Positions 28,164 through 36,533 of a stretch of DNA of 64,000 nucleotides are shown here, piece after piece; position 1 is the stretch's first letter; each line of letters opens with the position of its first letter. Below the pieces are notes generated by a model. That model was not told the origin of the DNA, ran no database searches, and saw only the letters and a program-made list of their open reading frames with translations. The stretch covers positions 372,001-436,000 of the forward strand of contig NZ_JAPEMV010000008.1 in the NCBI RefSeq assembly GCF_026342355.1, written 5' to 3'. This DNA comes from Streptomyces sp. NBC_00249. GTDB lineage: Bacteria; Actinomycetota; Actinomycetes; Streptomycetales; Streptomycetaceae. The position numbers were made by a program, and so were the translations under genes.

Positions 28164-28196
28164 AATGGTTTGGACCAAAGAAGGACTAGACCACTC
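28164..28196 (-). promoter_or_regulatory. Tandem DasR-type (dre) sites upstream of chitinase
   Basis: Two adjacent sites resembling the DasR consensus ACTGGTCTAGACCACT: AATGGTTTGGACCAAA (28164-28179) and AGGACTAGACCACT (within 28181-28196, 12 of 14 matching). They lie 80-112 bases upstream of the chitinase start. DasR is the N-acetylglucosamine-responsive GntR repressor that controls chitin genes. Confidence 0.82.
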
Positions 28197-28237
28197 GACG
28201 GCCAAATCCGCTCGTCAGAGACCTGAACGCACATCAG

Positions 28238-28270
28238 AAACCGCCCGCCACCCCGGGTGACGAGCGGTTT
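28238..28270 (-). terminator. Possible terminator of the monooxygenase gene
   Basis: A 7-bp stem AAACCGC / GCGGTTT (28238-28244 with 28264-28270) encloses a smaller CACCCCGGGTG palindrome. It lies about 70 bases beyond the stop of the luciferase-like monooxygenase. There is no T tract, so confidence is modest. Confidence 0.45.
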
Positions 28271-28338
28271 AAGGCTCTCTTAGGCCATGCTTCGGCAAGC
28301 TTTCGGCAACAAACCAGCCAAACCCCGTTCGTCTTCGC

Positions 28339-29505
28339 TCAAGCCGGAATCGATCCCTCCGTCGGCATCCCGTACGCATCTGCGACGAGCGCGTACGAGC
28401 GCAGCCGGGCCGCCCCGCTGTGCGCGTTGGCGGTCAGCATCAGCTCGTCGGCGCCGGTCCGCTTCACCAGGGCGTCGAGCCCGGAGCGGACCTCGTCGGA
28501 GGTGCCGTGGACGATGTTCGCGGTCCAGCTGTCCACGAACTCCCGCTCCAGCGGGGTGAAGGGGTACGCCGCCGCCTCCTCGGGCGTCGGGACCAGCCCG
28601 GGCCGGCCGCTGCGCAGCCGGAGCATCGACAGCGCGCCCGTGAGCACCTGCGCGCGGGCCTCCTGGACGGTGTCGGCGGCGAGCGCCGAGACCCCGATGA
28701 GGGCGTACGGGGCGTCCAGCACCGCCGAGGGCCGGAAGCTCTCCCGGTAGAGGTCCAGCGCGGGCAGGGTGCCGGCCGCGGAGAAGTGGTGGGCGTACGC
28801 GAAGGGCAGGCCCAGCTCCCCCGCGAGGCGGGCGCTGAAGCCGGAGGAGCCCAGCAGCCAGATCGGCGGACGCCCGGCCGGGCCCTGCACCGGGCCGGGG
28901 ACGGCGTGCACGCGGGCGTACGGGTGCCCGTCGGGGAAGTCGTCGTCGAGGAAGCGGGTCAGCTCCGCGAGCTGCCGGGGGAACCCGTCCGCGGCCTCGT
29001 CGAGCCGCCCGGGCCCGCGCAGCGCGGCCGCCGTGCGCCCGTCGGTACCGGGCGCGCGGCCGAGCCCGAGGTCGACGCGGCCCGGGGCGAGGGCCTCCAG
29101 CGTGCCGAACTGCTCGGCCACGGCCAGCGGGGCGTGGTTGGGCAGCATGACCCCGCCGGAGCCGAGCCGGATCCGGGTGGTGTGGGCGGCCAGGTGGGCC
29201 AGGATCACGGCCGGGGAGGAACTGGCGACCCCGGGCATGGAGTGGTGCTCGGCTATCCAGTGGCGGTGGTAGCCGCGGGACTCGGCGAGCCGGGAGATCT
29301 CCACGCTGGTGCGCAGCGAGGCGCCGGCGGTGCCGCCCTGGCCGACGGTGACGAGGTCGAGCACCGACAGCGGCACCGGCGCCTCGCCCCGGGCGGCGCC
29401 GCGGACCGGATCCGCCGGGCCGGCCTGGCCTCTCGGGTCCACCCCGTCCGGCCCCTGCGCGTCGCCCCGGCCCGTGTGCAGGCCCGCGTCCCCGGTGTCG
29501 CTCAT
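28339..29505 (-). CDS. Luciferase-like flavin monooxygenase (LLM class)
   Basis: A 388-residue TIM-barrel flavin-dependent oxidoreductase. After a 45-residue disordered N-terminus come LSVLDLVTVGQGG, HRHWIAEHHSMPGVASSSP and RIRLGSGGVMLPNHAPLAVAEQF, the classic LLM signature, and WLLGSSGFSARLAGELGLPF. It uses reduced FMN or F420 from a separate reductase. The substrate is unknown; the MupA/Atu3640-like 'alkane monooxygenase-type' subgroup has this exact WIAEHH..M motif. It stands between the chitinase and an IclR gene and does not appear to be in an operon. Confidence 0.9.
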   Translation of the reverse strand: MSDTGDAGLHTGRGDAQGPDGVDPRGQAGPADPVRGAARGEAPVPLSVLDLVTVGQGGTAGASLRTSVEISRLAESRGYHRHWIAEHHSMPGVASSSPAVILAHLAAHTTRIRLGSGGVMLPNHAPLAVAEQFGTLEALAPGRVDLGLGRAPGTDGRTAAALRGPGRLDEAADGFPRQLAELTRFLDDDFPDGHPYARVHAVPGPVQGPAGRPPIWLLGSSGFSARLAGELGLPFAYAHHFSAAGTLPALDLYRESFRPSAVLDAPYALIGVSALAADTVQEARAQVLTGALSMLRLRSGRPGLVPTPEEAAAYPFTPLEREFVDSWTANIVHGTSDEVRSGLDALVKRTGADELMLTANAHSGAARLRSYALVADAYGMPTEGSIPA

Positions 29506-29769
29506 CGTCGCTCCCGTCCCGTTCAGCTCGTGCGCCTTCCGGCGCCGCGTGCGCCTCGTTCGACGTACGTACGAAAAGGTCGAACCGTGGGCCCCTCCCG
29601 GGCATTCCCGGCAGAGCGGGCTCCGCGCGTGCCGGTGGCATATGCCACACGAGTAGATCCAGGCAGGGGGACTTGATTAAGCCATCAATCTCCTCAACAG
29701 ACGCTCCACGTGGGCCTCTTGATGGCTATCGTGGTAGGGCAAGCGGTAACAACCTGGTAGGGGGAAACC

Positions 29770-30528
29770 GTGGCGCTGAAGCCCGAGCCGACCGCGCCGT
29801 TCCACTCGGTGCAGTACGCCTTGCGCGTACTCGAAACGATCTCGCGGCACACCGGTGGTGTGACCGACGTACAGATCGCGCGTGAGACCGGCCTGCCCGC
29901 GGTGCATCTCGCCCCGATGCTGCTCATGCTGCGTCGGGAGGGATACGTCCTGCAGGTCTCCGACGGCGCCTATGCCATAGGGGACTCACTCGTCCTGCTC
30001 GGTTCCGGGATCGACCGGCAGCAGGCGCTCCAGGAGAAGCTCCAGGACACCCTGGACCGGCTGCGCGACTCCGTCGGCGCGGCCGTCTACATCAGCCGGT
30101 ACGTCGACGGCGAGGTCCGCATCACCCAGTTCGCGGACAGCCCGCGCACCCCGAAGGTGCACGAGTGGGTGGACTTCCGCTCGGCGGCGCACGCCAGCGC
30201 GGTGGGCAAGTGTCTGCTGACGCAGCTCGACCAGAACGCGCGGCGCGACCACCTGTCCCGGCACAAGATCGCCCGGCTCACCTCGAAGACGATCGTGAAC
30301 GAGCGGATCCTCTTCTCCAAGCTGGACAGCCAGCCGGCGACGGTCCCGATGCTGGACCTCCAGGAGTACGCGGTGGGCACCGTCTGCGCCGCCGTACCGA
30401 TCACGGCCGGTGCCGCGGTGGGCTGCCTGGCCCTGTCGATGCCGGTCGAGCACGCCCACCGGCTGCGCGCCGCGGCCGACACCCTGAACCGCAAGGCCGC
30501 ACCGCTGCTGCTGTCGCTCACCCTCTGA
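29770..30528 (+). CDS. IclR-family transcriptional regulator
   Basis: A 252-residue regulator. The winged helix-turn-helix lies at residues 10-70 (SVQYALRVLETISRHTGGV, DVQIARETGLPAVHLAPMLLML). The GAF-like effector domain includes YISRYVDGEVRITQF, AAHASAVGKCLLTQLD (the usual H-x-x-A-x-GKA/CLL motif) and YAVGTVCAAVPITAG. The GTG at 29770 follows GGTAGGGGG. Ligand and targets unknown; it is divergent from the LLM monooxygenase gene, which makes that gene a plausible target. A strong hairpin (30573-30610) ends the transcript. Confidence 0.88.
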   Translation: MALKPEPTAPFHSVQYALRVLETISRHTGGVTDVQIARETGLPAVHLAPMLLMLRREGYVLQVSDGAYAIGDSLVLLGSGIDRQQALQEKLQDTLDRLRDSVGAAVYISRYVDGEVRITQFADSPRTPKVHEWVDFRSAAHASAVGKCLLTQLDQNARRDHLSRHKIARLTSKTIVNERILFSKLDSQPATVPMLDLQEYAVGTVCAAVPITAGAAVGCLALSMPVEHAHRLRAAADTLNRKAAPLLLSLTL

Positions 30529-30572
30529 CCGGAGTGGCCATGGCCGGTGAGCGTGACCATGGCCGGAAAACA

Positions 30573-30610
30573 CTTCGGGCGGTTCCCGGTGAACCGGAAA
30601 CCGCCCGAAG
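30573..30610. terminator. Bidirectional terminator between IclR gene and tRNA-Lys
   Basis: A long stem (CTTCGGGCGGTT.CCGGT / ACCGG.AACCGCCCGAAG) with few mismatches. A run of four A precedes it on the plus strand, giving T after the stem on the minus strand. It suits termination of the leftward tRNA-Lys and of the rightward regulator gene. Confidence 0.8.
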
Positions 30611-30616
30611 TACAGG

Positions 30617-30690
30617 TGCGCCGCCAGGGACTCGAACCCCGGACCCGCTGATTAAGAGTCAGCTGCTCTAACCAACTGAGCTAGCGGCGC
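30617..30690 (-). tRNA. tRNA-Lys (CTT), copy 2
   Basis: Same 74-base tRNA as copies 1 and 3, on the minus strand; the anticodon CTT reads from CTCTTAA. Upstream GGTAGTATTTTCTTTGTCA matches GGTAGAGTTTTCCCTGTCA before copy 3, a shared -10-like element (TAGTAT / TAGAGT). Different DNA lies downstream. Confidence 0.97.
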
Positions 30691-30756
30691 CTGACAAAGA
30701 AAATACTACCTGCTCCCGGGGGGTGCTCAAAACCATTACCGCCCGCTACGCGGCCG

Positions 30757-32505
30757 CTACCCGCGGGGCTCGAGGAGGGGGCGGCGGCCCTGCGCGTCGT
30801 AGAGCGCCAGCAGGGCGGCCAGGTCGGGAGCCTCGAGCGGGCGGTAGCCGGCGGGGGTGTGGTGCCAGACCGGTTCGCCGGGCCTGGGGAGGAAAGCGAC
30901 CCGGCGCAGGGCGACCCGGTGGACCTTGTTCGTCGCGGTGACGGGCATGGCCTCCAGGACGCGGACATAGCGCGGGCTCATCTTCGTGCCCAGGTCGGGC
31001 TGAGCCGCGAGGAAGGCGGCGAAGGCCCCGGGGTCGAAGGCGGCGCCGTCGCGCAGTGCGAGGGCGGCCATCACCTGGTCCCCGGCGACCTCGTCGGGGA
31101 CGGCGTAGACGGCGACGGCCGCGGCCCGGTCCCAGCGGGCCAGGATGTTCTCGATGACGGCGGCGGCGAGGTTCTCGCTGTCCACCCGCAGCCGGTCGTC
31201 GGTGCGTCCGGCGAAGTAGAGGAAGCCGTCGGCGTCGCGGAAGAAGAGGTCGCCGGTCCAGTACCAGCCGTCCCGGGTGCGGGCGGCCTCGGCCTCGGGG
31301 TTGCGCCAGTAGCCCTCGAAGAGGCTGCGGCCGCGGTTGACCAGCTCGCCGATGGCCTCGGAGCCGTTGAGGAGGCGGCCCTCGGCGTCGAGCCGGGCCG
31401 GGGGGCACACGCGGCCGGTCTCCTGGTCGACGACGGCGAGGTCGTCGCCGGCCCCGGCCCGGCCGAGGGCCCCGGGCGGGGTGTCGGGGGTGCGCTGGAC
31501 GGAGGCCCCGCCCTCGGTGGCCCCGTAGCCCTCGACGAGGCGGACCCCGAACCGCTCCGCGAAGCGGGCCGCGTCCACGGCTCCGGCCTCGGTGCCGAAG
31601 CCGAGGCGCAGGGCGTGGTCGCGGTCGTCGGGGCGGGCGGGGGTGGCCAGGAGGTACTGGACGGCCCGGCCGACGTAGGTGAAGTACGTGGCCCCGTAGG
31701 CCCGTACGTCGTCCAGGAAGGCGGAGGCGGAGAAGCGGGGGCGCAGGGCGACGGGGGCCGCGGCGGCGAGGGCGGGCAGCCAGTCGGCGATGACGGCGTT
31801 GCCGTGGAAGAGCGGCATGCAGATGTAGTGGACGTCGTCCGGGGTGACCGCGAACTGGCGGGCCAGGGAGTGCCCGGCGGCGGCGATCCGGCCCTGGCTG
31901 CAGACGGCCGCCTTGGGGGCGCCGGTGGAGCCGGAGGTGAAGTAGAGGAGGAAGCGGGAGTCGGGCCCGGGCGGCCTCCCGCCGACGACGGCCTCGCCGG
32001 GCTTCGCGGCGGCGTACGGGGCGAGCAGGGCCGCGTACTCCTCGGTCCCGGTCACCAGGATCCGTACGCCGGGCAGGTCGAGGCCGCGCAGCAGGCGCAG
32101 GTGGGCCGGTTCGGTGACGAGGATCCGGCACTCGGTGTGCAGGATGTCGCGGGCCAGCTCGGGGCCGCGCCGGGTGGGGTTGATCCCGGCGACGGCGGCC
32201 CCGGCGAGGGCCGCCGCGCCGAGCCAGAAGGGGAACTCGGGGGTGTTGTCGAGCAGCACCCCCACGTGCGGGTGCGCGCCCGGCGGGAGCAGGTCGACGA
32301 GCAGGGCGGCCCGGGCGGCGGACTCCTGGGCGGTGCGGTGGCGGCTGAGCACGGTGGCCGGGCTGAGCACGGTGGCCGCGCTGAGCACGGCGGCCGGGCC
32401 GGTGTCGGCCCCGGGTCCGGCCCCGTGCTTCAGTCCCGGCCGGTGGTCGCCCCACTGGCACGCGATGAGTTCCGCGACGGTCTCGGGTGCAGTCGTCGTC
32501 CGCAT
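30757..32505 (-). CDS. Acyl-CoA synthetase-like AMP-binding enzyme
   Basis: A 582-residue adenylate-forming enzyme (ANL superfamily) that activates a carboxylate as acyl-AMP then usually acyl-CoA. The P-loop-like motif FTSGSTGAPKAAVCS, VEGYGATEG, WYWTGDLFFRDADGFLYFAGRTDD (A8) and the C-terminal lysine motif in TATNKVHRVALR (A10) are present. It resembles the very-long-chain/FadD17-like synthetases by length and by the unusual insert GAATYFTYVG. The substrate is not known. The ATG at 32505 has no strong ribosome-binding site. It lies 26 bases downstream of the LPMO gene on the same strand and may be cotranscribed. Confidence 0.88.
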   Translation of the reverse strand: MRTTTAPETVAELIACQWGDHRPGLKHGAGPGADTGPAAVLSAATVLSPATVLSRHRTAQESAARAALLVDLLPPGAHPHVGVLLDNTPEFPFWLGAAALAGAAVAGINPTRRGPELARDILHTECRILVTEPAHLRLLRGLDLPGVRILVTGTEEYAALLAPYAAAKPGEAVVGGRPPGPDSRFLLYFTSGSTGAPKAAVCSQGRIAAAGHSLARQFAVTPDDVHYICMPLFHGNAVIADWLPALAAAAPVALRPRFSASAFLDDVRAYGATYFTYVGRAVQYLLATPARPDDRDHALRLGFGTEAGAVDAARFAERFGVRLVEGYGATEGGASVQRTPDTPPGALGRAGAGDDLAVVDQETGRVCPPARLDAEGRLLNGSEAIGELVNRGRSLFEGYWRNPEAEAARTRDGWYWTGDLFFRDADGFLYFAGRTDDRLRVDSENLAAAVIENILARWDRAAAVAVYAVPDEVAGDQVMAALALRDGAAFDPGAFAAFLAAQPDLGTKMSPRYVRVLEAMPVTATNKVHRVALRRVAFLPRPGEPVWHHTPAGYRPLEAPDLAALLALYDAQGRRPLLEPRG

Positions 32506-32531
32506 GCCGCCGGAGGTTAGCTGACGTGGCG

Positions 32532-33206
32532 TCAGAACTGAACGTCGGAGCAGGAGTAGAAGGCCATCGGGGTGTCGTTGACCGTCCAGACCGCGAGGAT
32601 CATGTGCCGTCCGGCCTTGCCGGCGGGCATGGCGCCGCGGTGGATGGTGGTCATCTCGGGACGGCCGCCGTTGTAGGGGACGACCAGGAAGGGCTGGGGG
32701 TCGAGCGAGGCCCGAGTGAGGGGCTTGGTGGGGTCCCAGCCGGTCTTGGTGACGTAGTACTTGAAGTCGGTGGTGGAGTGGTTCGCGGTGAACTGCCAGC
32801 GGAAGTCGAAGCTCTGGCCGGAGGTCACCCGGGTCGCGGGCCAGGTGCCGCCGCGCGGGTCGTCGAGCTGGGCGAACTCGCTGTGGCCGCCGGAACATAT
32901 CTGACCGTCGGCGGGCCCGGCCGCCGGGAAGCCCTTGAAGCCCTCGACGCTCTGCGGCTCCCACTGGATGGGGCCGCAGTCGGCGACGGTCTTGTTGGCG
33001 CAGAGCTTCTGGCGGCTGATCGGGGTGTCCGTGTAGCCGTGGCCGCTGGCGCTGGGGGCGCCGATCAGGGTGGCGCCGGCGAGGACGCCGAGGCCGAGCG
33101 CGGCGGCGCGCAGCGGGCGGGTGCCGCGGTGGGGCCGGGCGGGGGTGGCGGGGTCGGCGGGCCCGGCGCCGTGGGACGGGCGTGCGGGCATGCGGAAGAG
33201 ACGCAT
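32532..33206 (-). CDS. AA10 lytic polysaccharide monooxygenase (chitin-active)
   Basis: A 224-residue secreted copper enzyme that oxidatively cleaves crystalline chitin. The signal peptide runs to about residue 55 with an arginine-rich n-region; cleavage before H56 (SASG-HGYTDTPISRQ) exposes the N-terminal histidine of the copper brace. The second brace histidine is probably in MPAGKAGRHMILAVWT. Cysteines pair as in the family. The start ATG at 33206 follows AAGGAG. Two DasR-like sites sit upstream, so it is coregulated with the chitinase. Confidence 0.93.
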   Translation of the reverse strand: MRLFRMPARPSHGAGPADPATPARPHRGTRPLRAAALGLGVLAGATLIGAPSASGHGYTDTPISRQKLCANKTVADCGPIQWEPQSVEGFKGFPAAGPADGQICSGGHSEFAQLDDPRGGTWPATRVTSGQSFDFRWQFTANHSTTDFKYYVTKTGWDPTKPLTRASLDPQPFLVVPYNGGRPEMTTIHRGAMPAGKAGRHMILAVWTVNDTPMAFYSCSDVQF

Positions 33207-33266
33207 GATGCTCCTTGGACGTGGGGGGAGTCGGACGAGAGCGTGCGCACGCGTGGGGATGACCTT

Positions 33267-33322
33267 CAGGTCTAGACCAAGTCCCACAGTATTGACGCGA
33301 GTTGGCCATGTCTATACCAATG
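33267..33322 (-). promoter_or_regulatory. Tandem DasR-type (dre) sites upstream of the LPMO
   Basis: CAGGTCTAGACCAAGT (33267-33282) contains the core GGTCTAGACCA, and ATGTCTATACCAAT (33308-33321) is a second, weaker copy. They lie 60-115 bases before the LPMO start, matching the pattern at the chitinase promoter. Confidence 0.85.
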
Positions 33323-33363
33323 GGGAAACGGGTGGTCCGGTCAGTACCGGCCACCCGTTTCCC
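33323..33363 (-). terminator. Terminator of the SPFH gene
   Basis: A 13-bp perfect stem GGGAAACGGGTGG / CCACCCGTTTCCC around a loop with its own CCGGTC..CCGG pairing, 21 bases beyond the SPFH stop. It also insulates the LPMO operator region. Confidence 0.75.
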
Positions 33364-33383
33364 TGGTACGGCTGTTGCTGGTG

Positions 33384-36300
33384 CTACTGATCACCACGCC
33401 CGGTGTAGAAGGCGACGGTGAGGTCCTTCACCAGCGCCTTGCGCTCGTAGTCGTCGAGCTCCACGATCCCCCGCGAGGTCAGCCGGTGGACGGTGTCGTC
33501 CACGGCGTCGACGACCGAGGTCAGCACGGTGTCCCGGTGCTTGGCGTCGATCGCCGCGACCCGGCGGCGGCGCATGGCCTCCGCCACCTCCGGGGCGTAC
33601 TCGATCCGGGTGGGCTGCGCGGAGAACACCTCGACCCCGACCGCCTCGGTTTCGGCCGCCAGCATCCGCGTCAGGGCGTCGCCGACGGCCTCGGCGTCGC
33701 GCAGGGTCGGGGCGTCCTCGTGGAAGGCGTCGGCCGGGAGCTGGGACAGCACCCGGGCCATCGCCGACTCCACCTGCTCGGCGAGGTACTCCGTGTGGTC
33801 CTCCACGGCCAGGGTGGCCCGGGCGGTGTCCTTCACCTGCCAGACGACCTGCACGACCACCTGGAGGGCGAGCCCGCCGGAATCCACCGCCGGCATGGGC
33901 TCGCTGCGCCAGTGGCGCAGCCTCACGTCGACGCGGCGGCGCAGCAGGAGCGGGCTGATCCAGGTCAGGCCGGTACGCCGGACCGTGCCGCGGTAGCGCC
34001 CGAAGAGGGTCAGCACCCAGGCGTGACCGGCCCTGGCACGGCCGAGACCGCCGAGCGCGAGCAGCGCGACGACACCGAGGAAGGCCAGCGGGGGCCAGTG
34101 CGCGGCGCGCAGCCCGTGGTAGGCGCGGGGGCTCGCCCCGAAGGCGGCCACCAGCGTCGCGGGGACGGCCCCGGCCCGCCACATGACGGCCGCGCAGCCG
34201 GTGAAGGCCAGGCCGCCGACCAGTACGGCGATCCAGCCGGGCAGCACCGGGCCGCGGTGCTCGCGCAGCCGGTCGTCACCCCGCGGGACCCGGCGCCCGG
34301 CCGGCGCCCTGGCCGGGCGGGGGGCGGTCGCGCGCGGGGCGGGGGCCGCGGGGGGCTGCGGGTGCGCGCGGAACGGGAGGTGCACCGGGACGTCCGTGAC
34401 CGCCGCGCCGCGCCGCGGCCCGACCTGGCGGAGGTCCTGGGTGTCGTCGTCCGCCGGGGGCGCGGGGTCCATGCCGCGCGCGACGGCCTGCGCGACGATC
34501 TCGGCGACCCCGGGCCCGGGCACGCCGGAGCCCGGCGGCGGGGGGTCCAGCTCGGGCACGCCGGAGCCCGGCGGCGGGGCGGGCCAGAGCCCGTCGGGCT
34601 GGGCCCGCGCGGCCGGCACCGCCTCGGCGACGTCGACCCACCGCCCTTGCCGTGGCCCGGCGGGTACGTCACCCCCCGCGACCCCGACCTCCGCCGGGCC
34701 CGCAGCCCCCGGCCCGTCGGCCCCGGCCCACACGCCGGCCTCATCGGCCCCGTCGGCCCGGGCGCGCTCGACGGCACGACCGTCCGACCCGGGCCGGGCG
34801 GCCTCGGCCCACGCCGGTTCGGCGGCGCGACCCTCCGCCGGGCCGGGAGACCCGGCGTACGTCCCGGCCCGTGCGGACCGACCGTCCGACCCGCCGGAAT
34901 ACACGGCGGCCACCTCGGCCCAACCGGGCCCGGCCACCCGACCGTCCGAACCCGCCCGGGCGGGCTCGGCAGCCCGGCTCTCCGACGCGGCGGGCGATCC
35001 GGCGTACGTCGGCTCGGCACGCCGACCGTCCGATCCGCCGCGGCCGTGCTCGGCGGCATGACCGTCCGAGCCGTCCGTTCCGCCCCGGGCACGCGCGGCG
35101 GGGTGACCTCCCGGGCCGGCCCATACGGGCTCGGCAGCCCGGCTCTCCGACGCGGCGGGGGACCCGGGCCGCGCGGGCTCGGGCGCCCTGGCCGCTCGGG
35201 CCCGGGCGGGGTGGCCCGCCGGGCTCTGCTGACCGGCGGAGTGACCGGCCCCGGCTTCCGGTCCGGCGGGCCACTCGTCCCGGATCCGGGTCACGGCGGC
35301 GACCCGTGCGGGCGCGCCCGGGGCCGGAACCCCGGCCTCGGCTGCGGCGGGCCGCCCGTCCCGGATCCGGGTGGGGACAGCCGCCTCCGCCGCGCGGACC
35401 CGGGCTGCGGGCCCGGCGGCGTCCGCCTCGGGGGCCACGCCCGGGGACGGGATCTCCGGCCCGGCGAGGTGCTGTCCGGCCCCGGGCTCCGGCCCGGCGG
35501 ACCACCCGTCCCGGGCCCGCGCGGCAGCCCCGGCGGGGTGCGCGGAGGCCCGGGCGGTGTCGAACCCTGCGGGGTGACCGGTCCGCATCCGGGTCTCGGC
35601 GGGGACGGACCCTGCGGGGTGGTCGGACCGCAGCGAGGTCCCGGCGGGGGGCGTCTCCGTGGCGCGGTCGCGCCGCAAGGGGGTCTCGGCGGGTGCGGGG
35701 GCGGTGAGGTGGTTCGGGTGCGTCATGGGGCGGGTTCCGGGGGCCGGGTCCGGGTGGCCGTACCGGGTCGGGGTCGCCGTACCGGCCAGGGTGGCGGTCG
35801 TCGGCCCCGCCGGGTGGCGGGTGGCGTGGGGCTGCTGATCGGCGGGGCGGGACGCGGCAGCCGGCTGCGGCGAGGGTTCCGCCTCGCGGGTGCGGGTCTC
35901 GGACCACGCCGGAACCCGGGCGGAGTCGGCCTCCGGCCCGGCGGGCCCTCCGGCCCGGGCCCGCGCGGCAGTGTGCGCGAACCCGGGCGCGTGGACTGAC
36001 GCCGCTCCGTCCGCGCCACCGGTCCAGGACGCGGAATCGGTGGCCGTCGGGCGGGTCCGGACATCGGCCCCGGAGGCGTGCCCTGCCGGCACCGAGGCCG
36101 GGGTCTGCGCGGCGTGGGCGTCCACCCCGGCGGAGTAGGCGTCCGCCGCGCGGGTGTGGGGCGGCACCCCGGCCGGGTACTGCGCGGCGTGGGCGTCCAC
36201 CCCGGCGGAGTAGGCGTCCGCCGCGCGGGTGTGGGGCGGCGCCCCGGCCGGGGTCTGGGCGGTGGCGTGTGCGGGCCGGGCCTGGGCCTGGGGCGTCGCC

Positions 36301-36533
36301 GCATCCCGGGTCCGGGACGGTTCCGCACGGTCTTCGGCGGAGGGACCGGGCCAGGCGGTGGTGGCCTGGCCGCGGGGCGGCGCCGCGTCCTGGGGCCCGG
36401 CGGGCCGGGCCGGTTCCGCCCGGTCTTCGGCGGAGGACACCGGCCGGGCCGGGGCGGCCTGGGCCCGAGTGGGGATGTGGAAGGTGCCTGTGGTGGATGT
36501 GGTGTGGGTGGGGTGCATCGTTGCCTCCGTCAT
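33384..36533 (-). CDS. SPFH/band 7 protein with very long disordered N-terminus
   Basis: A 1049-residue protein starting on an ATGA overlap with the upstream NlpC-type gene. Residues 1 to about 755 are almost entirely alanine, proline, glycine and arginine, low complexity, with many near-repeats including a 25-residue tandem (HTRAADAYSAGVDAHAAQ.PAG) encoded by a 75-base direct repeat at 36106-36255. Two membrane helices follow (LPGWIAVLVGGLAFTG near 763, WPPLAFLGVVALLALGGLG near 810). The C-terminal band 7/SPFH domain (TWISPLLLRRRVDVRLR .. VVVQVVWQVKDTARATLAV .. EYLAEQVESAMARVL) fits a scaffold at the membrane. Such a long tail is far beyond the usual 300-400 residues of the family. A frame slip in the tail cannot be excluded. 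Confidence 0.72.
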   Translation of the reverse strand: MTEATMHPTHTTSTTGTFHIPTRAQAAPARPVSSAEDRAEPARPAGPQDAAPPRGQATTAWPGPSAEDRAEPSRTRDAATPQAQARPAHATAQTPAGAPPHTRAADAYSAGVDAHAAQYPAGVPPHTRAADAYSAGVDAHAAQTPASVPAGHASGADVRTRPTATDSASWTGGADGAASVHAPGFAHTAARARAGGPAGPEADSARVPAWSETRTREAEPSPQPAAASRPADQQPHATRHPAGPTTATLAGTATPTRYGHPDPAPGTRPMTHPNHLTAPAPAETPLRRDRATETPPAGTSLRSDHPAGSVPAETRMRTGHPAGFDTARASAHPAGAAARARDGWSAGPEPGAGQHLAGPEIPSPGVAPEADAAGPAARVRAAEAAVPTRIRDGRPAAAEAGVPAPGAPARVAAVTRIRDEWPAGPEAGAGHSAGQQSPAGHPARARAARAPEPARPGSPAASESRAAEPVWAGPGGHPAARARGGTDGSDGHAAEHGRGGSDGRRAEPTYAGSPAASESRAAEPARAGSDGRVAGPGWAEVAAVYSGGSDGRSARAGTYAGSPGPAEGRAAEPAWAEAARPGSDGRAVERARADGADEAGVWAGADGPGAAGPAEVGVAGGDVPAGPRQGRWVDVAEAVPAARAQPDGLWPAPPPGSGVPELDPPPPGSGVPGPGVAEIVAQAVARGMDPAPPADDDTQDLRQVGPRRGAAVTDVPVHLPFRAHPQPPAAPAPRATAPRPARAPAGRRVPRGDDRLREHRGPVLPGWIAVLVGGLAFTGCAAVMWRAGAVPATLVAAFGASPRAYHGLRAAHWPPLAFLGVVALLALGGLGRARAGHAWVLTLFGRYRGTVRRTGLTWISPLLLRRRVDVRLRHWRSEPMPAVDSGGLALQVVVQVVWQVKDTARATLAVEDHTEYLAEQVESAMARVLSQLPADAFHEDAPTLRDAEAVGDALTRMLAAETEAVGVEVFSAQPTRIEYAPEVAEAMRRRRVAAIDAKHRDTVLTSVVDAVDDTVHRLTSRGIVELDDYERKALVKDLTVAFYTGRGDQ
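36106..36255 (-). repeat. Two tandem 75-base direct repeats
   Basis: Copies at 36106-36180 and 36181-36255 differ at only a few positions; the unit is 25 codons and stays in frame. The protein unit contains AADAYSAGVDAHAA and a proline-rich turn. Confidence 0.8.
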
